DNA of 64,000 bases from Bacteroidaceae bacterium (GTDB taxonomy: Bacteria > Bacteroidota > Bacteroidia > Bacteroidales > Bacteroidaceae): positions 38,451 through 102,450 of the forward strand of contig JAFNXL010000050.1 of NCBI GenBank assembly GCA_017379075.1. Reading direction: 5' to 3'. This document shows positions 8,940 to 19,350 of this stretch, piece by piece. The notes under the pieces were generated by a model. That model saw only the letters and a list, made by a program, of their open reading frames with translations. It was not told the origin of the DNA and made no database searches. The position numbers were made by a program, and so were the translations under genes. Each line of letters starts with the position of its first letter. Within the stretch, counting starts at the first letter, position 1.

Positions 8940-10205
8940 ATGCTATATTATCTTTTTAGATATCTCGAAGAATTTGGAATTCCCGGAAGCGGAATGTGGC
9001 AATACATTTCGTTCCGTTCTTTGCTCACGCTCATCTTGAGTTTGCTCATATCCATGTGGTTCGGCGAACGGTTTATACGCTGGATGAAAGCGCATGGAGG
9101 AAACGAAGCCCAGCGCGACGCAAGCATTGATCCTTATGGTGTAGAGAAAAAAGGTGTGCCCACAATGGGAGGAATTATCATTGTGGTAGCAACTGTAGTA
9201 CCCTGTCTTTTATTAGGGCGACTCCGCAACATCTACATGCTCATCATGCTGGTAACTACACTTTGGCTGGCCTTTATCGGTTTCATGGATGATTACATCA
9301 AGATGAAAAAGACCAAAGACGGCCTACGCCCCATATTCAAGCTGGCAGGACAGGCCATTTTAGGTCTCGTGGTCGGACTTACGCTTTGGCTTAGTCCAGA
9401 TGCGGTTATCCGAGAAAACATCACGACAAAGAAAGTGGCCGGCACAGAAGTTGTCGTTCACAAAAGCGACCCCGTAAAGAGTACCATAACCACAATTCCG
9501 TTTGTCAAGAACAACAATCTCAGTTATGCCAACATTATGAGTTTCTGCGGCAAGTACAAGAATGCCGCAGGGTGGATTCTGTTCGTCTTTGTCACTACAT
9601 TCGTTGTGATGGCGGTGAGCAACGGAAGTAACATGAATGACGGAATGGACGGAATGTGTGCCGGAAACTCTGCAATCATCGCTTTAGCGTTAGGAATACT
9701 CGCCTATGTAAGCAGCCACATCCAAATGGCCAGCTACCTCAATATCATGTTTATACCTGGTTCAGAAGAACTTGTAATCTTCTTGTGCGCGTTTGTCGGA
9801 GCCCTCATCGGTTTTCTTTGGTACAACGCCTACCCTGCTCAAGTCTTTATGGGCGACACAGGAAGCCTTACCATTGGTGGCATTATCGCCGTTGTGGCAA
9901 TCATCATACACAAAGAACTGATGCTTCCAATTCTCTGCTTTGTGTTCTTTATTGAAAGTGTCAGCGTTATCCTTCAAACCCAATATGCGAAAATGGGAAA
10001 CAAACGTGGGCAAAAATGGCGTGTATTCAAACGGGCACCCATTCATGATGCTTTCAGAATAAAACCAGGCCAACTTCCCGCTGACTTCAAAATTCTCATA
10101 AATTGGCCACAAGGATGTTGGTTGGAATCAAAGATCACAACACGATTTTGGATAATCACCATCATGCTTGCGGCATTGGCCATTGTAACACTGAAAATAA
10201 GATAA
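8940..10205 (+). CDS. mraY: phospho-N-acetylmuramoyl-pentapeptide transferase MraY
   Basis: 421 residues, about ten hydrophobic helices. Catalytic loops are visible: KKGVPTMGGI, LAFIGFMDDYIKM with the paired Asp, NGSNMNDGMDGMCAG, and VFMGDTGSLTIGG followed by the histidine-containing KRAPIHDAFR. A ~50-residue insertion between helices (VIRENITTKK to VKSTITTIPF) makes it longer than the ~360 residues of E. coli MraY and is usual in Bacteroidetes. It transfers phospho-MurNAc-pentapeptide to undecaprenyl phosphate, making lipid I. Confidence 0.97.
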   Translation: MLYYLFRYLEEFGIPGSGMWQYISFRSLLTLILSLLISMWFGERFIRWMKAHGGNEAQRDASIDPYGVEKKGVPTMGGIIIVVATVVPCLLLGRLRNIYMLIMLVTTLWLAFIGFMDDYIKMKKTKDGLRPIFKLAGQAILGLVVGLTLWLSPDAVIRENITTKKVAGTEVVVHKSDPVKSTITTIPFVKNNNLSYANIMSFCGKYKNAAGWILFVFVTTFVVMAVSNGSNMNDGMDGMCAGNSAIIALALGILAYVSSHIQMASYLNIMFIPGSEELVIFLCAFVGALIGFLWYNAYPAQVFMGDTGSLTIGGIIAVVAIIIHKELMLPILCFVFFIESVSVILQTQYAKMGNKRGQKWRVFKRAPIHDAFRIKPGQLPADFKILINWPQGCWLESKITTRFWIITIMLAALAIVTLKIR

Positions 10206-10213
10206 CAAGATAT

Positions 10214-11551
10214 ATGAAGAAGAGAATCGTCGTTTTAGGTGCAGGAGAAAGTGGAGTGGGCGCAGCCATCTTGTCCTTAAAGAAAGGATTTGATGTTTTT
10301 GTCAGCGACATGGGTCCCATTAAACCCCGATATAAAGAGATGCTTAACCAGCATGACATTATGTGGGAAGAAAAGCAACACACTCGCGAATACATTCTGA
10401 ATGCCGATGAAGTGGTAAAAAGTCCGGGTATTCCAGACAAATCCCCCATAATCGTTGAAATAAAAGCTGCAGGAATCCCTATTATCAGCGAAATAGAACT
10501 TGCCGGACGATATACAAATGCCAAAATGATTTGTATCACCGGCTCAAACGGAAAGACCACCACAACAAGCCTCATTTACCACATCTTTAAAAATGCAGGT
10601 TACAATGTCGGACTTGCCGGGAACATCGGGCATAGTTTGGCATTACAAATAGCAGAGGGTAGAGATTACGACTACTACATCATAGAGCTTAGCAGTTTCC
10701 AACTGGATAACATGTATGAGTTCCGGGCAAACATTGCCATTTTGCTTAACATAACGCCCGACCATTTGGACCGTTATGACTATGACATGCAGAACTATAC
10801 TGATTCCAAAATGCGCATTTTGCAAAACCAGACAGAAGACGACACCCTTGTCTACTGGGCAGATGACCCCATTATCAAGAAGGAATTGGAAAAATATGGT
10901 ATCAAGGCTCAAAAATGCCCATTCAGCATTTTAGAAAAAAATGGAATGATTGGCTATATTGAGGACAAACAATACGTCATTGAACGCCCCACTCCTTTCA
11001 ACATGGAACAGGAAGAATTGAGTCTAACCGGCAAACATAACTTATACAATAGCCTTGCTGCCGGCATAGCTGCACATATCAGCGGCATCAAAGATGAGTC
11101 GTTACGTAAAAGCCTGAGTAGTTTTGAGGGTGTTGAACACCGCCTGGAAAAAGTAGCCCGTGTGGGTGGCGTACAATATATAAATGACTCCAAGGCCACC
11201 AATGTAGATGCATGCTGGTATGCTCTTGATAGCATGACTTCTCCAACCATTCTTATTATAGGCGGTCTGGACAAAGGGAACGATTACGATGCAATTATTC
11301 CGCTTATAAAAGAAAAATGCGCGGGACTTGTATATTTGGGAGCAGACAATAGCAAACTCCATGCCACATTTGACAATTTAGGAATTCCCGTTGCAGATAC
11401 ACACAGCATGGAAGAGTGTGTAGAAGCCTGCCGACAAATGGCAAAGCCTGGATACAATGTATTATTAAGCCCTTGCTGTGCCAGCTTCGACTTATTCAAA
11501 AACATGGAAGACCGGGGTGAGCAGTTTAAAGATTTGGTCAGAAAGTTATAA
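10214..11551 (+). CDS. murD: UDP-MurNAc-L-alanine:D-glutamate ligase MurD
   Basis: 445 residues from the ATG at 10214, which gives the family start MKKRIVVLGAGESG. The frame is open further upstream to 10103 but that part overlaps mraY and has no family likeness. The ATP loop GSNGKTTTTSL, the NITPDHLDRY block and the C-terminal NDSKATN motif are present. Adds D-Glu to UDP-MurNAc-L-Ala in the cytoplasm. It starts 8 bp after mraY. Confidence 0.97.
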   Translation: MKKRIVVLGAGESGVGAAILSLKKGFDVFVSDMGPIKPRYKEMLNQHDIMWEEKQHTREYILNADEVVKSPGIPDKSPIIVEIKAAGIPIISEIELAGRYTNAKMICITGSNGKTTTTSLIYHIFKNAGYNVGLAGNIGHSLALQIAEGRDYDYYIIELSSFQLDNMYEFRANIAILLNITPDHLDRYDYDMQNYTDSKMRILQNQTEDDTLVYWADDPIIKKELEKYGIKAQKCPFSILEKNGMIGYIEDKQYVIERPTPFNMEQEELSLTGKHNLYNSLAAGIAAHISGIKDESLRKSLSSFEGVEHRLEKVARVGGVQYINDSKATNVDACWYALDSMTSPTILIIGGLDKGNDYDAIIPLIKEKCAGLVYLGADNSKLHATFDNLGIPVADTHSMEECVEACRQMAKPGYNVLLSPCCASFDLFKNMEDRGEQFKDLVRKL

Positions 11552-11581
11552 ACATTAAGAAAACAGCATAAGAAAACAAAT

Positions 11582-12856
11582 ATGACATTCAGCCGACAAA
11601 CATTTGCCGAAAAAGGAATACTACAAGGCGATACGGTAGTATGGATGATATTCATATTCCTCTGTCTCACTTCCATCATCGAAGTGTACAGTGCTTGTAG
11701 CACCATGAGCTATGAATCCGGAAGATATTGGGCACCAGTCGTAGAACACGGAGCCTATGTATTAATGGGTTTTATCTTAACATGGGTCATCCACCTCATT
11801 CCTTTCAGGCATTTCAAAATCCTTTCTGTCTTAGGACTACATTTCTTTGCATACCCGTTATTGGTAATGGCCCTTTTTACTGCAAAGATCAATGACGCGG
11901 GCAGATGGGTTACCATTGGTGGAAAAACCATTCAGCCTTCTGAGTTTGCAAAAATTGCGCTTGTTGGGTTTGTCGCATTTGTTCTTGCCAGTTTCCGCAA
12001 TGAGAAAGGTGTCAGCGAAAAGGCATTCAGGCTTGTAGCTTTAGAAATACTGGTAACACTCTGTCTTATTGTAACAGAAAACGCATCAACAGCTGGCATT
12101 ATATTTTTAGTGATGTTAGGCATATTGTTCTATGCACAAGCGCCTAAAAAATATCTAGCTTGGATTGTTGGTGCGATGCTGGCTGGCGGTATTGCTATTG
12201 CTACAGCACTGACGCTTATCAACGATGAAGCATTAGCGAAAATGGATGTGTCTGAAAATCCCATACTCCACCGTGTCCCCACTTGGGTAAACCGAGTAAA
12301 AGGGTATGAACGTCCAGCAGACCCAAAAGATTACAACATACACGACAATCTTCAGGTTACTCATGCAAAAATTGCAATTGCCACTTGTGGGATAACAGGA
12401 AAAGGACCTGGTAATTCAGTAGAGCGCGACTATCTTCCACAAGCGTATTCTGATTTCATCTATGCCATCATCATTGAGGAAGGTGGTATATTCTTGGGTG
12501 TTTTCGTGATGTCATTATACCTGCTACTTATGTGGCGAGCCATGAAAATCGCCAAAAACAGCAAGTCTCTTTTTGCCGCCTATCTGGTCATGGGGCTAGC
12601 ATTAATGATGGTTGTACAAGCCATGATTAACATGGCTGTTGCCGTTGGTGCATTTCCAGTAACAGGACAGCCCCTTCCATTGATTAGCCGTGGAGGAACA
12701 TCGACATTTGTTAATTGTGCATACATCGGAATGATACTTAGCGTCAGCCATTACGGCAAAAAGAAGAAGAAGAAAAGGAAAGACAATCCCGTCATGCCAA
12801 ATGAAGCTGAACAAACAGAGGCTGTTATTTTAGTAGAAGAAAAACAAAAGTTATAA
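11582..12856 (+). CDS. ftsW: FtsW, septal peptidoglycan glycosyltransferase (SEDS)
   Basis: 424 residues, about ten membrane helices, SEDS family. Typical blocks include GRWVTIGGKTIQPSEFAKIALV, SDFIYAIIIEEGG and GQPLPLISRGGTSTF; the Asp of the DAGRW region and the periplasmic loop support polymerase function. A charged cytoplasmic tail (KKKKKKRKDNPVMPNEAEQ) follows the last helix. It polymerises lipid II at the septum with FtsI. Upstream gap 30 bp; murG follows after 14 bp. Confidence 0.96.
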   Translation: MTFSRQTFAEKGILQGDTVVWMIFIFLCLTSIIEVYSACSTMSYESGRYWAPVVEHGAYVLMGFILTWVIHLIPFRHFKILSVLGLHFFAYPLLVMALFTAKINDAGRWVTIGGKTIQPSEFAKIALVGFVAFVLASFRNEKGVSEKAFRLVALEILVTLCLIVTENASTAGIIFLVMLGILFYAQAPKKYLAWIVGAMLAGGIAIATALTLINDEALAKMDVSENPILHRVPTWVNRVKGYERPADPKDYNIHDNLQVTHAKIAIATCGITGKGPGNSVERDYLPQAYSDFIYAIIIEEGGIFLGVFVMSLYLLLMWRAMKIAKNSKSLFAAYLVMGLALMMVVQAMINMAVAVGAFPVTGQPLPLISRGGTSTFVNCAYIGMILSVSHYGKKKKKKRKDNPVMPNEAEQTEAVILVEEKQKL

Positions 12857-12870
12857 TAGGAATAATCATA

Positions 12871-13989
12871 ATGCAAGAACTGCGAGTCATCATAAGTGGA
12901 GGAGGCACGGGAGGTCACATTTTCCCTGCTATCAGCATAGCCAATGCTTTAAAAGAATTGCGTCCTAACACGCAGATTCTTTTTATCGGTGCCAAAGACC
13001 GCATGGAAATGCAACGCATTCCGGCTGCCGGTTACGACATTGTCGGCTTACCAATTCGCGGACTTATACGTCCGTTATGGAAACCTGGCAATATCGGCAT
13101 TTTGTTCGATTTCATCAAAAGTAAACATTTGGCAAAGAAATACATCAAAAAGTTCCGACCAAATGTAGCCGTTGGTGTTGGAGGTTATGCCAGTTCTGCA
13201 ACATTAAATGCTGCATACGAATTAGGAATTCCTTGTCTAATACAAGAGCAAAACAGCTTTGCTGGGCTTACCAACAAATCATTGGCACAAAAGGCTAAAA
13301 AAATATGTGTGGCCTACGAAGGAATGGAACGTTTCTTTCCAAAAGAGAACATCATGCTCACGGGCAATCCTGTTCGTCAGAATTTACTCAATGAGAACCT
13401 TATTGTTGAAGAATGCCGTAAAAACTTTGGACTCAGTCCTGAGTTACCAACGCTTTTGATTATTGGCGGAAGCCTGGGAGCGCGCACAATCAATGAGAGC
13501 ATACTTTCTCATTACGAAGAGATTTCACAAGCTCCTATTCAAGTCATTTGGCAAACCGGAGGTTACTATTACGAACACATAAAAAAGGAAATCAGCAAAA
13601 AATCTCCTGCCTCTAACATTGTGGTAAAAGATTTCATTTCCAATATGGATCAAGCATATAAAGCTGCGGACCTTGTCGTATCCAGAGCCGGAGCAAGTAG
13701 TATTAGCGAACTATGCCTTTTGGGCAAACCATCCATATTAGTTCCAAGTCCTAATGTGGCAGAAGACCATCAAACACATAACGCCATGGCATTGGTCAAT
13801 CAAAATGCAGCTTTAATGGTACGCGATGCTGAAGCCAACCAAAAACTGGTTGCAATTGCCTTGGAGACTTTGCAGAACAACACATTACTCTGCACGCTTG
13901 GACAAAATGCCAGCAAAATGGCATACAAAGATTCGGCATTGACAATCGCAAAAGAAGTGATAAAATTGGCACAAGAGAACAACAAATAA
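12871..13989 (+). CDS. murG: MurG, lipid II-forming N-acetylglucosaminyltransferase
   Basis: 372 residues of GT-B type (GT28). The N-terminal glycine-rich loop SGGGTGGHIFPAI, the second loop GVGGYASSATL and the C-terminal nucleotide-sugar site (VVSRAGASSISELCLLGKPSILVP) are intact. It adds GlcNAc to lipid I on the cytoplasmic side of the inner membrane. Length and order are standard for the cluster. Confidence 0.97.
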   Translation: MQELRVIISGGGTGGHIFPAISIANALKELRPNTQILFIGAKDRMEMQRIPAAGYDIVGLPIRGLIRPLWKPGNIGILFDFIKSKHLAKKYIKKFRPNVAVGVGGYASSATLNAAYELGIPCLIQEQNSFAGLTNKSLAQKAKKICVAYEGMERFFPKENIMLTGNPVRQNLLNENLIVEECRKNFGLSPELPTLLIIGGSLGARTINESILSHYEEISQAPIQVIWQTGGYYYEHIKKEISKKSPASNIVVKDFISNMDQAYKAADLVVSRAGASSISELCLLGKPSILVPSPNVAEDHQTHNAMALVNQNAALMVRDAEANQKLVAIALETLQNNTLLCTLGQNASKMAYKDSALTIAKEVIKLAQENNK

Positions 13990-14002
13990 AAAAGGGTAAA
14001 GG

Positions 14003-15382
14003 ATGAAGTTAAAAGATATAAAGGCGGTATATTTCGTGGGTATTGGAGGTATTGGCATGAGCGCCATTGCCCGTTATTTCTTGCATAGAGGTGCAACAGT
14101 GGGCGGATACGACAAGACCCCAAGCGAACTCACACGGAAATTACAAGAAGAGGGAGCGCTGATTCATTACGAAGAGAACGTATCTCTAATTCCTGAAATC
14201 TGCAAGAATGCAGAAAATTGTCTCGTTATTTATACTCCCGCCATTCCATCTTGTCATCAAGAATTGATATATTTTCAAGAAAATGGCTTTACCATTCAAA
14301 AAAGGGCGCAGGTATTAGGTACACTTACTCAGTCTCTGCATGGACTTTGTGTTGCCGGCACACACGGAAAAACAACAACAAGCAGCATGGCGGCTCACCT
14401 TCTACACCAAAGCCATGTTGACTGTAACGCTTTTTTGGGAGGCATTACCAAAAACTATGGTACCAACTACATCCTCAGCACAAAAAGCCCATATGTCGTT
14501 ATCGAAGCAGATGAATTTGACCGTTCATTTCACTGGCTTTCGCCATATGCTACCGTCATTACATCTACTGATGCAGACCATCTTGACATATATGAATCAG
14601 AAGAAGCATACCTGGAAAGTTTCCGCCATTATACAAGCCTTATTCGCCCTGATGGCTTTTTAATCCTTCACACAGGGCTTAAGATGAAGCCAGACACCCA
14701 AGAAGGTGTAACCACCTACACTTATGGTCGTGAGGATGGCGATTTCCACGCTGAAAACATTCAAATTGGAAATGGTGAAATCACCTTTGATTTAGTTTCA
14801 CCTTTGGGTAATATTCCGAATATTCGTCTGGGGGTTCCGTTAAGCATCAACATTGAAAATGGAATTGCAGCAATGGCGTTGGCTCAAATTGCCGGAGCCA
14901 CCACAGAAGAAATCCAGACAGGAATGGCCACTTTTAACGGAGTTGGTCGCAGATTCGATTTCCATGTCAAAACAGACCGTATAGCGTACCTAAGCGACTA
15001 TGCCCATCATCCAGTCGAGATTCGCCAAAGCATACTGAGCATCAAGGAACTTTATAAAGACAAGCATATAAAGGCCATTTTCCAGCCTCATCTGTACACA
15101 CGCACTCGGGATTTCTATCAGGAATTCGCCGACGCGCTTTCACTTCTCGATGATGTTGTAATACTGGACATCTACCCTGCCCGCGAACTTCCCATTCCCG
15201 GAGTTAGCAGTGAACTTATATTCAACAATCTGAAGCCTGGCATAAAACGTCAGATGTGCCACAAGGAAGACCTGCCTGCCCTCATTGAGAACAGCACTTT
15301 TGACGTGCTTGTCACTCTTGGAGCCGGAGATATTGAAGACTATGCCACACGGATACAGGAAATAGTGAATAAAAAAGTATGA
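14003..15382 (+). CDS. murC: UDP-N-acetylmuramate:L-alanine ligase MurC
   Basis: 459 residues. N-terminal nucleotide-binding loop VGIGGIGMSAIAR, the ATP loop GTHGKTTTSSM, EADEFDRSF and the conserved YAHHPVEI segment identify MurC. First amino-acid addition in muropeptide synthesis. The stop codon overlaps the ftsQ start (ATGA), so the two are probably translated together. No fusion with ddl is seen. Confidence 0.97.
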   Translation: MKLKDIKAVYFVGIGGIGMSAIARYFLHRGATVGGYDKTPSELTRKLQEEGALIHYEENVSLIPEICKNAENCLVIYTPAIPSCHQELIYFQENGFTIQKRAQVLGTLTQSLHGLCVAGTHGKTTTSSMAAHLLHQSHVDCNAFLGGITKNYGTNYILSTKSPYVVIEADEFDRSFHWLSPYATVITSTDADHLDIYESEEAYLESFRHYTSLIRPDGFLILHTGLKMKPDTQEGVTTYTYGREDGDFHAENIQIGNGEITFDLVSPLGNIPNIRLGVPLSINIENGIAAMALAQIAGATTEEIQTGMATFNGVGRRFDFHVKTDRIAYLSDYAHHPVEIRQSILSIKELYKDKHIKAIFQPHLYTRTRDFYQEFADALSLLDDVVILDIYPARELPIPGVSSELIFNNLKPGIKRQMCHKEDLPALIENSTFDVLVTLGAGDIEDYATRIQEIVNKKV

Positions 15383-16122
15383 AAACAATCATCAAAATTC
15401 TGCTTATAGGTCTTTTCATGGGCTATCTCGTCTTTGCCGTCACCAAACTACATAGTCCGGCAGAAGAACGAGTCTGCTCCGCATTGAACATCAGCATAGA
15501 CAACAACTCCACATATGATTTTGTGGACAGTGACTATGTGCAATCTGTTTTGAAAAAAGAAAAGATTGTACTTGAAGGAGAAAAGCTGGGCAATATCAAT
15601 CTTGAAGAGATAGAAAATTGTCTGGAAGATAATCCTTATATTGACAGTGCTGAATGTTATCACTCGGACCGTGGTACACTCTGCATCAATGTTACACCAC
15701 AAAAGCCTATCCTGATGGTAATGGCAGAAAACGGCGAGCAATACTATCTGGACAAAGAAGGAGCTACCATGCCACTCGACAAATTCAACCTGCAATTGTG
15801 TGTGGCTACAGGCAACATCACACCACAGTTTGCCAAACAGCATCTACTTTCCCTTGCCCATTATATTTATGGGAACCCGTTCTGGAGTGAACAAATTGAA
15901 CAGATCCACGTCTTTTCTCAAGACAACATAACACTATACCCCAGAGTAGGAAATCACACCATTGTATTAGGAGATTCAAGGAACTTCGAAGATAAACTCA
16001 ACCGTATGCTTCTCTTTTATGAGAAAGGACTCCCACAAGTGGGGTGGAACCGGTATGAAAGTATAAATTTAGCATATAAAGGACAAATTGTCTGCAAAAA
16101 ACGCAATAACAAAAACAAATAG
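15379..16122 (+). CDS. ftsQ: FtsQ/DivIB-like cell division protein
   Basis: 247 residues with a short cytoplasmic end, one membrane helix (IIKILLIGLFMGYLVFAVTKL) and a periplasmic region that reads like a POTRA plus beta domain (LEEIENCLEDNPYIDSAECY). FtsQ links early and late divisome proteins. Sequence is weakly conserved; the call is supported by the slot between murC and ftsA, the murC overlap, and the 2-bp gap to ftsA. Confidence 0.88.
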   Translation: MKTIIKILLIGLFMGYLVFAVTKLHSPAEERVCSALNISIDNNSTYDFVDSDYVQSVLKKEKIVLEGEKLGNINLEEIENCLEDNPYIDSAECYHSDRGTLCINVTPQKPILMVMAENGEQYYLDKEGATMPLDKFNLQLCVATGNITPQFAKQHLLSLAHYIYGNPFWSEQIEQIHVFSQDNITLYPRVGNHTIVLGDSRNFEDKLNRMLLFYEKGLPQVGWNRYESINLAYKGQIVCKKRNNKNK

Positions 16123-16124
16123 AT

Positions 16125-17507
16125 ATGGGAGCAGCAAAAGACATTATCGTAGCCGTGGAATTGGGTTCTTCCGCCATTCGGGCTATTGCCGGCAAACGCC
16201 AGCCGGACGGGACACTGCAAATTCTGGCAGTATCACAAGAAGAAAACAACAATTGTATCCGCAATGGTATTATAGACAATCTTGACAAGACGTCTTCGGC
16301 CATCTCTCGTGTCATAAAACAACTTGACGACAAGTTAAACATTCAAACGAAAAAGATATATATCGGACTTTCGGGACAATCGTTACACACGGTAAAGAAT
16401 ACGGTAATCCGTAGTTTTGAAACAAAGACACTCATTACCAACAGCATGATTGAGTCGCTGAAAGATATCAATAAAGGCACCATTTATCCCGATGCCAAGA
16501 TGTTTGAAGCCATACCCCAAGAATACAATGTGGGTTATCGTACCACTTCCGACCCCGTAGGTCTGCAAAGCAATGTTCTTGAAGCATGCTTTGCCAATAT
16601 CATCGCACGAACGAGCCTCAGCGAAAATATTGAGCGGTGTGTACAGAATGCATCTTTGGAAGTTGCCGATATTTTCATCTCTCCAATCTGCCTATCCGAA
16701 GCATTGCTGCAAAACAACGACAAGCGTTCTGGTTGCGCTTTGGTTGACATCGGTGCTGACACCACCACCATTGTCATCTATACCAACAACATCATGCGCA
16801 GTCTTACTGTCATTCCTCTGGGAGGAAGCAATGTGACAAGCGACATCGCCAGTCAGAACATTGAACTTGATGAGGCTGAAGAACTGAAACTGAAATACGG
16901 AAGCGCATTGCACGAAGAAGATGAGAACAAACAAAACAATCCTATTACCATCAGCCATGGACGTCAGATTGACGAACATCTTCTGCAAGACATCATTGAG
17001 GCGCGCTACGAAGAGATTCTGCTCAACGCATGGAGTCGCATAAAAGAATATAGCGACAAACTGCTTTCAGGCATCACCTTTACCGGAGGTGCTTCACGTA
17101 TTGCAAATTTAAAAGAGGCATTTGAAAAACTCACGAACTTCGAACATCAAATTCGCATTGCCAAAGGATTGCCAACCAGCATTTCCATCGCAAATGATGT
17201 TCGAATAGATACACAGGACACATTATATACACTTATGGCCTTGGCTATAAGTGGAGAACCCGTATGCGCAGGTGATCCTCCAACAGAACCAGAACCCGTA
17301 CAGGCTGAGATAGATTTCGCCATCGAGCAAGAAAAGGATAACACAGACATTCAAACGCCTATTGAAGAGCCCGAAGAAACAGAGACACAGGACAAAGAGG
17401 AAGAAAAGCAAAAGAAAGAACGCAAGAAGTCAATCTCATTTGCAGAAAAATGCAAGAAGGCTTGGGATAAAATTAATGAAATGCTTTCGGAGCCCGAAGA
17501 TGAATGA
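16125..17507 (+). CDS. ftsA: FtsA, actin-like division protein
   Basis: 460 residues. Actin-fold phosphate loops are visible (VAVELGSSAIRAIAGK, ALVDIGADTTTIVIY) and a late adenosine motif (SGITFTGGASRIANL). It tethers FtsZ to the membrane. The C-terminus carries an unusually long acidic then basic linker (PEEPEETETQDKEEEKQKK) before a last amphipathic stretch (FAEKCKKAWDKINEML) that probably serves as the membrane-targeting helix. ftsZ follows after 65 bp. Confidence 0.96.
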   Translation: MGAAKDIIVAVELGSSAIRAIAGKRQPDGTLQILAVSQEENNNCIRNGIIDNLDKTSSAISRVIKQLDDKLNIQTKKIYIGLSGQSLHTVKNTVIRSFETKTLITNSMIESLKDINKGTIYPDAKMFEAIPQEYNVGYRTTSDPVGLQSNVLEACFANIIARTSLSENIERCVQNASLEVADIFISPICLSEALLQNNDKRSGCALVDIGADTTTIVIYTNNIMRSLTVIPLGGSNVTSDIASQNIELDEAEELKLKYGSALHEEDENKQNNPITISHGRQIDEHLLQDIIEARYEEILLNAWSRIKEYSDKLLSGITFTGGASRIANLKEAFEKLTNFEHQIRIAKGLPTSISIANDVRIDTQDTLYTLMALAISGEPVCAGDPPTEPEPVQAEIDFAIEQEKDNTDIQTPIEEPEETETQDKEEEKQKKERKKSISFAEKCKKAWDKINEMLSEPEDE

Positions 17508-17572
17508 GCCTAACGTGCGTACATTATAATATATAATAACACTTTATACGAACCCTTACAAAACAAGATACA

Positions 17573-18877
17573 ATGTCTGACAATCATAATAACTCTGGCG
17601 GTCTCTCCTTCAATCTCCCCGAAGCAAGCCCCAGTATAATCAAGGTTATTGGTGTGGGAGGAGGAGGCGGAAATGCCGTAAACCACATGTACCGCGAAGG
17701 AATACATGACGTAACCTATGTCATGTGTAACACGGATAAAAAAGCACTTAGTGACTCACCAGTTCCAACGCATTTACAATTAGGACGCGACGGACTGGGT
17801 GCCGGCAACCGGCCAGAGCGCGGCAAACAAGCAGCCTTGGAGAGTCTGGATGAAATTAAAGAAATGCTGAATGATGGAACCCGAATGGTGTTCATCACTG
17901 CCGGTATGGGTGGTGGAACCGGAACTGGAGCCGCCCCAATTATTGCACAATGCGCCAAAGATGCCGGAATTCTCACCGTTGGCATCGTGACCATTCCTTT
18001 CAAGTTTGAGGGTATGAAAAAAATAAACCAAGCACTTGACGGAGTGGATGAAATCTCCAAACACGTAGATGCCTTGTTGGTGATCAACAACGAACGCCTA
18101 CGCGAAATTTACCCAGACCTGACAGTTCTCAATGCTTTCGCAAAAGCGGATGACACTTTAAGTATTGCGGCACGCAGTATTGCAGAGATCATCACCATGC
18201 ACGGTATAATGAACCTCGACTTCCAGGATGTTACCACTGTACTTAAAGATGGCGGTGTGGCAATCATGAGTACCGGATACGGCGAAGGAGAGAATCGTGT
18301 AACAAAAGCTATTGAGCAAGCGCTCAACAGCCCCCTGCTGAACAATCGTGACATTTTCGACAGCAAGAAAGTTCTCATCAACATCAATTTCTGTGGCGAC
18401 AACGAACAGAACAGCCTCATGATGGAAGAGATGAACGAGGTGAACGATTTCATGAGTCGATTCAGTCAGGACGTAGAAACCAAATGGGGACTCGCCACAG
18501 ACAGCAGTCTTGGCGGAAAAGTGAAGATTACATTATTGGCCACCGGTTTCAATCTGCTTAACGTTCCTGGCATTGAACAAGTCAAAAAAGAAAAAGACAT
18601 TATTGACGAAGCCGAAAACGATGACCGTCTGGTACGTGAAGGAGAACGTATTGCACGTTATTATGACGAAATCACACAAGCACCTCGCAAACGCCTGCAC
18701 AACATCTTCATTTTCACTGATGACGACCTTGACAATGAAGATGTCATTGCCGAAATAGATGTGCGCCCCACATATAAGCGTACTCGAGACGAGGTGAAAC
18801 GTATCCGCGAAAAAGAAGCTGCGACCACAGCTCCAAGTCCTTTGGAAGATGGAGGTTTCATTATTAACCAACCCTAA
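17573..18877 (+). CDS. ftsZ: FtsZ, tubulin-like division GTPase
   Basis: 434 residues. The tubulin signature GGGTGTG lies at 113-119, with the N-terminal VIGVGGGGGNAVNHMYREG loop and the T7 region (DFQDVTTVLKDGG) intact. It forms the Z-ring. A variable C-terminal linker runs from about residue 335 and contains a RKRLHNIFIFTDDDLDNED segment; the end (LEDGGFIINQP) is likely the peptide contacting FtsA. Last gene of the dcw cluster proper; the 65-bp leader is A/T-rich but I could not define a separate promoter. Confidence 0.97.
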   Translation: MSDNHNNSGGLSFNLPEASPSIIKVIGVGGGGGNAVNHMYREGIHDVTYVMCNTDKKALSDSPVPTHLQLGRDGLGAGNRPERGKQAALESLDEIKEMLNDGTRMVFITAGMGGGTGTGAAPIIAQCAKDAGILTVGIVTIPFKFEGMKKINQALDGVDEISKHVDALLVINNERLREIYPDLTVLNAFAKADDTLSIAARSIAEIITMHGIMNLDFQDVTTVLKDGGVAIMSTGYGEGENRVTKAIEQALNSPLLNNRDIFDSKKVLININFCGDNEQNSLMMEEMNEVNDFMSRFSQDVETKWGLATDSSLGGKVKITLLATGFNLLNVPGIEQVKKEKDIIDEAENDDRLVREGERIARYYDEITQAPRKRLHNIFIFTDDDLDNEDVIAEIDVRPTYKRTRDEVKRIREKEAATTAPSPLEDGGFIINQP

Positions 18878-18903
18878 CTTTAACAGACAAAAAGATTCAG
18901 TTT

Positions 18904-19350
18904 ATGCTATTTGAACAGATAAGCGCAGACATTGTGTCTGCAATGAAAGCCAAAGACAAAGTACGTCTGATGGCGCTTAGAAACGTGAAAAAATATTTCA
19001 TTGAATCAAAAACCGCCCCTGGTGCCAATGATGAGCTCTCTGACGAAGATGCCATGAAAATTCTGGCAAAGCTGGCTAAACAAGGAAAAGATACCGCCTC
19101 GGTGTACGAGAGCCAAAACCGTGCGGACCTTGCAGAAGAAGAGATGAAACAAGTGCGAATCATCGAAGAATATCTACCCAAGCCTCTCAGTACAGAAGAA
19201 CTCCGAACAGCCCTATCCACCATCATTCAAGAAGTTGGTGCGACCAGCGCGAAAGACATGGGGCGCGTCATGGGGTTAGCCAGCAAACAATTGGCTGGAA
19301 AGGCTGAGGGACGTGTGATCAGCGCCATGGTAAAAGAACTCCTCGCTTAA
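18904..19350 (+). CDS. GatB/YqeY domain protein
   Basis: 148 residues, almost entirely the YqeY domain (KAKDKVRLMALRNVKKYFIES, LAEEEMKQVRIIEEYLPKPLS, KDMGRVMGLASKQLAGKAEG). The domain is also found at the end of GatB, where it helps recognise tRNA for amidation; the role of the stand-alone protein is not settled. It begins 26 bp after ftsZ with no terminator between, so it is probably read with the dcw operon. Its stop codon abuts that of recO on the other strand. Confidence 0.92.
   Translation: MLFEQISADIVSAMKAKDKVRLMALRNVKKYFIESKTAPGANDELSDEDAMKILAKLAKQGKDTASVYESQNRADLAEEEMKQVRIIEEYLPKPLSTEELRTALSTIIQEVGATSAKDMGRVMGLASKQLAGKAEGRVISAMVKELLA

Noticed and set aside
10103-10213. Upstream extension of murD
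   Set aside because: The added 37 residues overlap mraY and have no MurD likeness; ATG 10214 gives the standard start.
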